28,056 nt of DNA from an uncultured Clostridium sp. (GTDB lineage: Bacteria > Bacillota > Clostridia > TANB77 > CAG-508), in the NCBI GenBank assembly GCA_902492105.1, contig CABUKD010000028.1:1-28056 (forward strand). The letters run 5' to 3'. Below the pieces are notes generated by a model that ran no database searches, was not told where the DNA came from, and saw only the letters and a program-made list of their open reading frames with translations. How positions within the stretch are numbered: position 1 is the first letter of the stretch; the number at the start of each line of letters is the position of its first letter. This document shows positions 22,664 to 28,056 of this stretch, in pieces. A program made the translations under genes and the position numbers.

Positions 22664-23530
22664 TTATTTGCTTTCCCAACGTGCAAAAATACCACATGGT
22701 AAAATAAGGGAAGAATTGGTCATAGGAAGTCCTATTTCTCCACATGACACTTTTCCATGATATTGCTTTGGTATAGATAATTCTAATATATTTTGTAATA
22801 CTGTACTAGAAATTCCAGTTGTGTAGGAATTAATTAAAAAGAAAAGCGGATTTTTAGATAATACTTTTGTACATAATTCTATTAGTTCTGCTAAGTTTTC
22901 TTCAAACTTCCATACTTCTCCATTAGCACCTCTTCCATAAGATGGTGGATCCATAATAATGGCATCATATTGGTTTCCTCTTCTTATTTCTCGATTTACA
23001 AATTTGATAACATCATCCACGATATAGCGAATAGGTCTATTTTCTAAACCTGAAGCCTTTATATTCTCTTTTGCCCATGCTACCATGCCTTTTGAACTAT
23101 CTACATGGCATACTTCAGCACCAGCATAAGTGCATGCTACTGTTGCACCTCCTGTATAGGCAAATAGATTTAATACTTTTATTGGTCTATTGGTTTGTTT
23201 GATTTTAGAAATCATCCAATCCCAATTTACTGCTTGTTCAGGAAATAAGCCAGTGTGTTTAAATCCCATTGGCTTAATTTGAAAGGTTAGTTCTTTATAT
23301 TTTATTTGCCAGCTGTCTGGCATTTTTTTCTGGTATTCCCAATTTCCTCCACCGGAAGAACTTCTATGATATTTGGCATTTACGTTTTTCCACTTGTCCG
23401 GGAATGTTTTTTTAGTCCAAATAATTTGTGGATCTGGTCTTATTAAAATAACATTTTTCCATCTTTCTAGTTTTTCTCCATTTGCCATATCAAGTATTTC
23501 GTAATCTTTCCAATCTCTTGCTACTTCCAT
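22664..23530 (-). CDS. Class I SAM-dependent methyltransferase (RlmI/RlmK-like fold)
   Basis: A 288-residue methyltransferase of the Methyltrans_SAM group related to 23S rRNA cytosine methyltransferases. SAM motif I is VLNLFAYTGGATVACTYAGA (119-138) with an acidic residue at the end of the next strand (CHVDSSKGMVAWAK). The catalytic motif is DPPSYGRG (194-201). The N-terminal part (DWKDYEILDMANGEKLERW) and the segment SSSGGGNWEY are typical of a Firmicute subfamily without a PUA domain. The frame opens at a TTG at 23548, but ATG 23530 after AAGGTG is the better start. Substrate is presumably RNA, by family. Confidence 0.88.
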   Translation of the reverse strand: MEVARDWKDYEILDMANGEKLERWKNVILIRPDPQIIWTKKTFPDKWKNVNAKYHRSSSGGGNWEYQKKMPDSWQIKYKELTFQIKPMGFKHTGLFPEQAVNWDWMISKIKQTNRPIKVLNLFAYTGGATVACTYAGAEVCHVDSSKGMVAWAKENIKASGLENRPIRYIVDDVIKFVNREIRRGNQYDAIIMDPPSYGRGANGEVWKFEENLAELIELCTKVLSKNPLFFLINSYTTGISSTVLQNILELSIPKQYHGKVSCGEIGLPMTNSSLILPCGIFARWESK

Positions 23531-23632
23531 GTTACACCTTCTTTTCAACTATTTACAGTATAAGATATAATCAACAAGATGTCAATGTTTTTAATTTTGT
23601 GCTTTTTGCTTTCGTTTTATTTCTTAGGTCTG

Positions 23633-23845
23633 TTACAATAAATTTTCTAATGCATGCATAAAATTCATAATTAATAAAACATCGGCTATAACTAACATAA
23701 GTATCAAAACAACACTAGATGTTATTATTTTGTGCTTTTTCATTTTTTCTAAAAAATAGCTTGTCCTTTTTCTTAATTTCTCTCCTAAATTATTATTTGT
23801 TTTTTGATAATGTACCTTTAAAATTAAATCTTTTGTGTACTCCAT
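23633..23845 (-). CDS. Small single-span membrane protein, unknown
   Basis: A 70-residue protein with a basic N-terminal half (residues 1-39, including KLRKRTSYFLEKMKKHK) and one membrane span (about 40-62). GGAGGGA lies four bases before ATG 23845, which makes translation likely. I recognise no family. It sits alone between uvrC and the methyltransferase gene, with 102 bp to the latter's start side and about 200 bp to the uvrC stop. The basic region before the span predicts an N-in orientation. Confidence 0.68.
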   Translation of the reverse strand: MEYTKDLILKVHYQKTNNNLGEKLRKRTSYFLEKMKKHKIITSSVVLILMLVIADVLLIMNFMHALENLL

Positions 23846-24048
23846 AAAATCCCTCCATTTTATTTTCTTAGTATCAATATATTCTGTATATTTGGATTTT
23901 ATGATAAAAATCGTATTACAAAAATTATTATTTTTTTACAAATTTTTATTTTTGCTTTTTTACGATATTTTTATATTTTACTCTATTTTCACAAATTTAG
24001 GTAATTGTTACCAAAACCATTATTTAGCCTTGCTATTATAAAAAACAA

Positions 24049-25843
24049 CTAATTTAAAGCTTGCTTAATCGCTTCTGCTAATTTTTTTGTAATTCCAGGT
24101 ACTTTTGCTATTTCTTCTATGCTTGCCTCTTTTATTTTTTGCACTCCTCCAAATTGTTTCAAAAGTGCTTTCTTTTTAGCAGGTCCGATTCCTGTAATTT
24201 GGTCTAAAGCAGATTTGGTAATATCTTTTCCTCTTAATTTTCTATGGTATCCAATTGCTTTTTCGTGAACACAATCTTGAAAATAAGTAATGGTGTTCAT
24301 TAATCTTTCTGACAAAGGAATTTCTTTTCTATTTTCATCTATTAAAGCTCTAGTTGTATGTTTATCATCTTTTACCATACCATAAATTGGAATGTCTAAA
24401 TTGTATACAGCCATAGCCTCTTTTGCAGCTCTCATTTGGGTAATACCTCCATCTACAAAAATAGCATCTGGCAATTTTCCAAAAGCTCCATTTGGATTTT
24501 CTATAGAATGTTTTAATCTTCTGGTAATTACTTCTTGCATACATTTAGGGTCATCTTGTTCTAATACTGTTTTTATTTTAAAAGTTTTAGATAAATTCTT
24601 TTTTACAACTCCATCATAAAGCACACACATAGCTGCAACCATATATTGTCCAGAAATATTGGAAATATCAAAACTTTCTATTTTTCTTGGGAGTTTATCC
24701 ATATTTAATACTTTTTTTAGTTCATTTACAACTCCATATTTCTCTTTTTCTGTATTTTCCAAAGTGATTTTCGCATTTTTTTCTGCCATTTCTACTAGTC
24801 TAAGCTTTTCTCCCTTTTGTGGAGATTTAATTTCCACATTTCTTCCCATTTTTTCGGAAAGAGATTTTTCTACTAATTCTCTATCCTCTATATCCTCTTG
24901 TACCATAATTCTATGTGGCACTACTAAACTATTTAAGTAGTATTGTTTGATAAAATCAGAAAGAATTTCTTTATTAGATTCATCTACTAAATCTTCAAAA
25001 AAGTAATGCTCTCTTCCTATCATTTTACTGTTTCTAATAAAAAACACCTCAATACAAACACGTAATTCGTTTTTGGCAAGACCAATTACATCAATGTCAT
25101 TTTCTGAAAGGTTAGAAACCTTTTGTTTTTCAAAACTTATTTTTTCTATTGCTAATTTTTTATCTCGTAAATAGGCTGCTTTTTCAAAATCTAGTTTACT
25201 TACCGCTTCTTGCATTTCTGCTTCTATTTGCTTAATAATAGGAGCAGTTTTACCATTTAATAAATTAATTACTTGATTAATTTGTTCTCTGTATTCTTCT
25301 TTAGAAATATATCCCATACAAGGAGCTGCACATTTTTTAATATGGTAATTTAAACAAGGTCTATCTTTATATTTAAAACTTCTGCATTGCCTAATTTTAA
25401 ATTTTGATTTGATAAAAGATATCATTTCTTTAGCTGCACCGTGCACTAGCATATGGTCCAAAATATTTTGCTCCATCATTTAAAATTCTTCTTGTTATAT
25501 ATACATCTGGATAATCTTCTTGCACATTTACTTTAATATATGGATAGGTTTTATCATCTTTTAATAGTACATTAAATTTTGGCATATTTTTCTTAATTAA
25601 GTTACATTCTAAAATAAGTGCTTCTGATTCATTGTCTGTCACAATATATTCAAAATGGTCAATTAAAGCAACCATGTTTTCTATTCTTTTGGTTTTATTG
25701 GTTTTTCTAAAATATTGTCTTACTCTATTTTTTAAAGAAATTGCCTTACCAACATAGATAATTTTGTCATCTTTATCATGCATAATATATACGCCTGGTT
25801 TGTTAGGCAATTTTTTTAATTCTTCTTCTATATTAAATGCCAT
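24049..25843 (-). pseudogene. uvrC: uvrC, excinuclease subunit C, interrupted by a one-base frameshift
   Basis: UvrC makes both incisions in nucleotide excision repair. The N-terminal piece (25843-25430) has the GIY-YIG nuclease domain: NKPGVYIMHDKDDKIIYVGK (residues 14-33), then SLKNRVRQYF. It runs out of frame after YFGPYASA. The rest (to 24049) continues in another frame with GAAKEMISFIKSKF. It holds the cysteines of the RPCLNYHIKKCAAPC region, the UVR domain (EMQEAVSKLDFEKAAYLRDK), the RNase-H-like nuclease (FDISNISG, IFVDGGITQM, HEKAIGYHRKLRG) and a helix-hairpin-helix end (ITGIGPAKKKALLKQFGG). Removing one base near 25441 restores a normal protein of about 597 residues. AAGGAGGT precedes ATG 25843. 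It could be a sequencing error, a real mutation or, less likely, a programmed shift. Confidence 0.93.
25441..25441 (-). other. Probable single-base insertion site in uvrC
   Basis: On the minus strand the reading GCT AGT GCA C GGT GCA GCT has one surplus C (plus-strand G near 25441). Without it the translation is ASA-GAA, which matches the conserved UvrC junction SAGA before the helix that follows. The local sequence (TGCACGGTGCA) is a small imperfect palindrome, not a homopolymer or slippery run. Confidence 0.85.
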
Positions 25844-25864
25844 GGCTACCTCCTTACTTTTTCT

Positions 25865-25893
25865 ATTGTAACATATTTATAGCTGTTTTACAA
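25865..25893 (-). promoter_or_regulatory. Extended -10 promoter of uvrC
   Basis: On the minus strand TTGTAA (25893-25888) and TACAAT (25870-25865) are 17 bases apart, with TG one base before the -10. The distance to the uvrC ATG is about 22 bases, so the leader is very short. It lies back to back with the glmS promoter. Confidence 0.68.
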
Positions 25894-25901
25894 TTTTACT
25901 T

Positions 25902-25930
25902 TTGACACATTGCAATTTTTATAGTAATAT
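25902..25930 (+). promoter_or_regulatory. Sigma-A promoter of glmS
   Basis: TTGACA (25902-25907), 17 bases, then TAATAT (25925-25930), about 115 bases before the glmS ATG. The leader of about 110 bases shows no glmS-ribozyme signature. Confidence 0.68.
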
Positions 25931-26046
25931 AATATTATAAAAAATGAATTGAATAAGAATTTTGGAAAATAGAATAGAAAATTTGGCTTAAACAAGGCTT
26001 TTTCTAGCTATGAATCTTTGATAATAAGAAAGGATGGAAAGAAACA

Positions 26047-27885
26047 ATGTGTGGAATTATAGGTTATGTAGGAAATAAAAAAGCTACCCCGGTTTTAATA
26101 GACGGGCTTCTTAGCTTAGAATATAGAGGATATGATTCTGCAGGTATAGCAGTAATTGAAAATCAAGAACTAGTTGTTATGAAAGATAAAGGTAGAGTAG
26201 CGAATTTAAAAGAAATTCCTGGAATAGAGGATTTAACTTCTTCTATAGGAATTGCACATACTAGATGGGCAACTCATGGAAAACCTTCAAAAGAAAATTC
26301 TCATCCACATATGGATAATGCTAATTTATTTGCTGTAGTACATAATGGAATTATTGAAAATTATCATGAATTAAGAGAATTTTTAAGTAGCAAAGGATAT
26401 CACTTTTTATCTCAAACAGATACAGAGGTAATTCCTAACTTAATTCACTATTATTATACCAATGGTATTTCTGATGAAAATCCATTTTTAAGGGCTGTAA
26501 AATCTGCTGTAGATGACTTAAAAGGTAGTTATGCTATAGAAGTTATTTCTAAATTATATCCAAATGAAATTATTGTAGTAAGAAAAGATAGTCCTTTGGT
26601 AATTGGAAGAGGAAAAGGCGAAAACTTTATTGCATCTGATATTCCTGCGATTCTTTCTCATACAAGAGATTTTTACCTTTTAGAAGATAACGAATATGCT
26701 GTAGTAACAACAGATAGCGTTCATTTCTTTGACAATACTTTATTAGAACATACCAAAGCTATAAAAAACATTGAATGGGATGCTACTGCTGCAGAAAAAA
26801 ATGGTTTTGAAGATTATATGTTAAAAGAAATTTATGAACAACCAAATGCTATTCGCGAAACCATTGGTTCTCATCTACAATTAGGAGAAAAATGTTTTTT
26901 TGATGATTTAAGTCTCCAGAAAAAAGATTTAGAAAAAATCAGGCAAATTTATATTGTAGCTTGTGGAACTGCTATGCATGCAGGACTAGTTGGTAAAACT
27001 GCTATAGAAAAACTTTGTAAAATTCCAACACAAGTAGACATTGCTTCTGAATTTCGTTACAGAAATCCTATCATAGATGAGAATACACTTTGTATTTATA
27101 TTAGTCAATCTGGTGAAACAGCAGATACTATTGCGGCTTTAAAACTTGCTAAATCGAAAAGGGCTAAAACTTTAGCAGTTTCTAATGTCATTGGAAGTTC
27201 TATTACACGTGAAGCTGACTATACCATTTATACTCATGCAGGTCCTGAAATTGCAGTTGCTTCTACAAAAGCGTATACTTCCCAAGTAGTACTTATGGTA
27301 ATTTTAGCTATCTATTTTGCAGAAATGTTAACTAGTAGTGAAAAAGCAGTATTAGATGATTTAAAATCTGAAATTTTAGATTTACCAACTAAGTTAGAAG
27401 CAGTATTAGATGAAACCAAAGAAATTGAAAAATTTGCTAAAAAAGTTTATACAGAACATGATATGTACTTTTTAGGAAGAGGAACAGATTATCATGTAGC
27501 TATGGAAGGTTCTTTAAAACTAAAAGAAATATCTTATATCCATTCAGAAGCATATGCCGCGGGAGAATTAAAACATGGTCCTATTGCTCTAATTGAAAAT
27601 GGAGTAACTGTTATTAATGTGATAACTAACCCAGATTTAGTAGAAAAATGTATTAGCAATCTTCAAGAAGTAGTTACCAGAGGAGCTAAAACTTTAGTAA
27701 TTACCAATCAAAAAATCAGTAATACCAATATTGATTTTGTAATTAATATCCCAGAGACAGATTGTTTAATATCTCCTATTCTTTCTGTGGTTCCACTTCA
27801 ATTACTTTCTTATTATATCTCTAAAAATAAGGGATTAGATGTGGATAAACCTAGAAATTTAGCAAAATCTGTTACTGTAGAATAA
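26047..27885 (+). CDS. glmS: Glutamine--fructose-6-phosphate aminotransferase (isomerizing)
   Basis: GlmS makes glucosamine-6-phosphate from fructose-6-phosphate and glutamine, the entry to UDP-GlcNAc for peptidoglycan and surface glycans. The 612-residue protein has the class II glutamine amidotransferase domain with nucleophile C2 (MCGIIGYVG), GYDSAGIA, HTRWATHGKP and VVHNGIIENY. Two SIS sugar-isomerase domains follow, with IVACGTAMHAGLVG and ISQSGETADT in the first and FLGRGTDYHVAMEGSLKLKE in the second. SEAYAAGELKHGPIALIE and the C-terminal DKPRNLAKSVTVE are diagnostic. AAAGGA precedes the ATG, which must be the start because Cys2 is catalytic. Divergent from uvrC; no gene follows within the window. 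Confidence 0.97.
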   Translation: MCGIIGYVGNKKATPVLIDGLLSLEYRGYDSAGIAVIENQELVVMKDKGRVANLKEIPGIEDLTSSIGIAHTRWATHGKPSKENSHPHMDNANLFAVVHNGIIENYHELREFLSSKGYHFLSQTDTEVIPNLIHYYYTNGISDENPFLRAVKSAVDDLKGSYAIEVISKLYPNEIIVVRKDSPLVIGRGKGENFIASDIPAILSHTRDFYLLEDNEYAVVTTDSVHFFDNTLLEHTKAIKNIEWDATAAEKNGFEDYMLKEIYEQPNAIRETIGSHLQLGEKCFFDDLSLQKKDLEKIRQIYIVACGTAMHAGLVGKTAIEKLCKIPTQVDIASEFRYRNPIIDENTLCIYISQSGETADTIAALKLAKSKRAKTLAVSNVIGSSITREADYTIYTHAGPEIAVASTKAYTSQVVLMVILAIYFAEMLTSSEKAVLDDLKSEILDLPTKLEAVLDETKEIEKFAKKVYTEHDMYFLGRGTDYHVAMEGSLKLKEISYIHSEAYAAGELKHGPIALIENGVTVINVITNPDLVEKCISNLQEVVTRGAKTLVITNQKISNTNIDFVINIPETDCLISPILSVVPLQLLSYYISKNKGLDVDKPRNLAKSVTVE

Positions 27886-28056
27886 ATAATTTATTATAAA
27901 AAATAGTAGGTATATCTTTTTATTTACGTCCCCCAACTACATAAGAAAGTGTATTGAAATTCTATTTATAAAGGGGATGTCCTAAAATTAGAAAAAAAAA
28001 GTATTAGAATTGTCTTTTTCAATTTTTAAAACCTTTCCCCTTTTGGACAGCTGTAA

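Noticed and set aside
23531..23548. TTG start six codons upstream for the methyltransferase
   Set aside because: The upstream codons contain the Shine-Dalgarno of the ATG at 23530.
23999..24012. GGTAA-TTG-TTACC palindrome after uvrC as a terminator
   Set aside because: The stem is only five base pairs and no T-run follows on either strand.
27886..28056. Possible gene or terminator after glmS
   Set aside because: Only AT-rich sequence with a partial AAAGGGGA / TCCCCTTT inverted pair; no open frame with a ribosome binding site and no clean hairpin with a T-run.

Overview
The window is strongly AT-rich and uses AGGAGG-type ribosome binding sites and sigma-A promoters of the TTGACA/TATAAT kind. 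It reads as chromosome of an anaerobic, probably spore-forming member of the Clostridia. The anaerobe call rests on an electron-bifurcating-type [FeFe] hydrogenase operon (hydA, hydB, hydC). The spore-former call rests on yqfC, yqfD and a pdaA-type deacetylase. The species cannot be named from sequence alone. No tRNA, rRNA, CRISPR array, insertion sequence or prophage was seen.

Layout. (1) 57-4705, minus strand: cell-surface glycan genes. A three-gene operon (polysaccharide pyruvyl transferase, F420-hydrogenase-beta-like ferredoxin protein, GT-D glycosyltransferase) lies downstream of a separately promoted GT-A-like glycosyltransferase. (2) 4900-6863, minus: recO, yqzL and era. (3) 7131-11515, minus: hydC-hydB-hydA, with a cluster of 34-bp palindromic repeats between hydB and hydA. 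(4) 11678-12847, minus: a membrane-anchored DUF3048 protein. Upstream of it are a pentanucleotide tandem repeat and a second 34-bp repeat cluster. (5) 13041-18421, minus: pdaA, yqfC, yqfD, an unrecognised helical protein with a Lys/Thr-rich tail, ybeY, and dgkA fused to a PAP2-like domain. Blocks 2 and 5 together are the classic yqfC-yqfD-...-ybeY-dgkA-...-era-yqzL-recO neighbourhood of Firmicutes. Here it is split by the hydrogenase and DUF3048 genes, and phoH and yqfF are missing from their usual place. (6) 18699-21681: a complete agr-type quorum-sensing locus. Response regulator and histidine kinase are on the plus strand; agrB and a 39-residue agrD converge on them from the minus strand, with a near-perfect bidirectional terminator between. 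(7) 21899-25843, minus: an RluA-family pseudouridine synthase, a SAM-dependent methyltransferase, a small membrane protein and a uvrC broken by a single extra base. (8) 26047-27885, plus: glmS, divergent from uvrC.

How the genes fit together. HydA, HydB and HydC should form a cytosolic NADH/ferredoxin-coupled hydrogenase. AgrB should process and export AgrD as a cyclic peptide, sensed by the AgrC-like kinase and relayed to the LytTR regulator. GlmS supplies glucosamine-6-phosphate for peptidoglycan and surface sugars. Most interesting for follow-up are the agr locus with its unusual putative ring, the 34-bp repeat family, the unrecognised gene inside the yqf operon, the frameshifted uvrC and the Ser in the HydA L1 motif.
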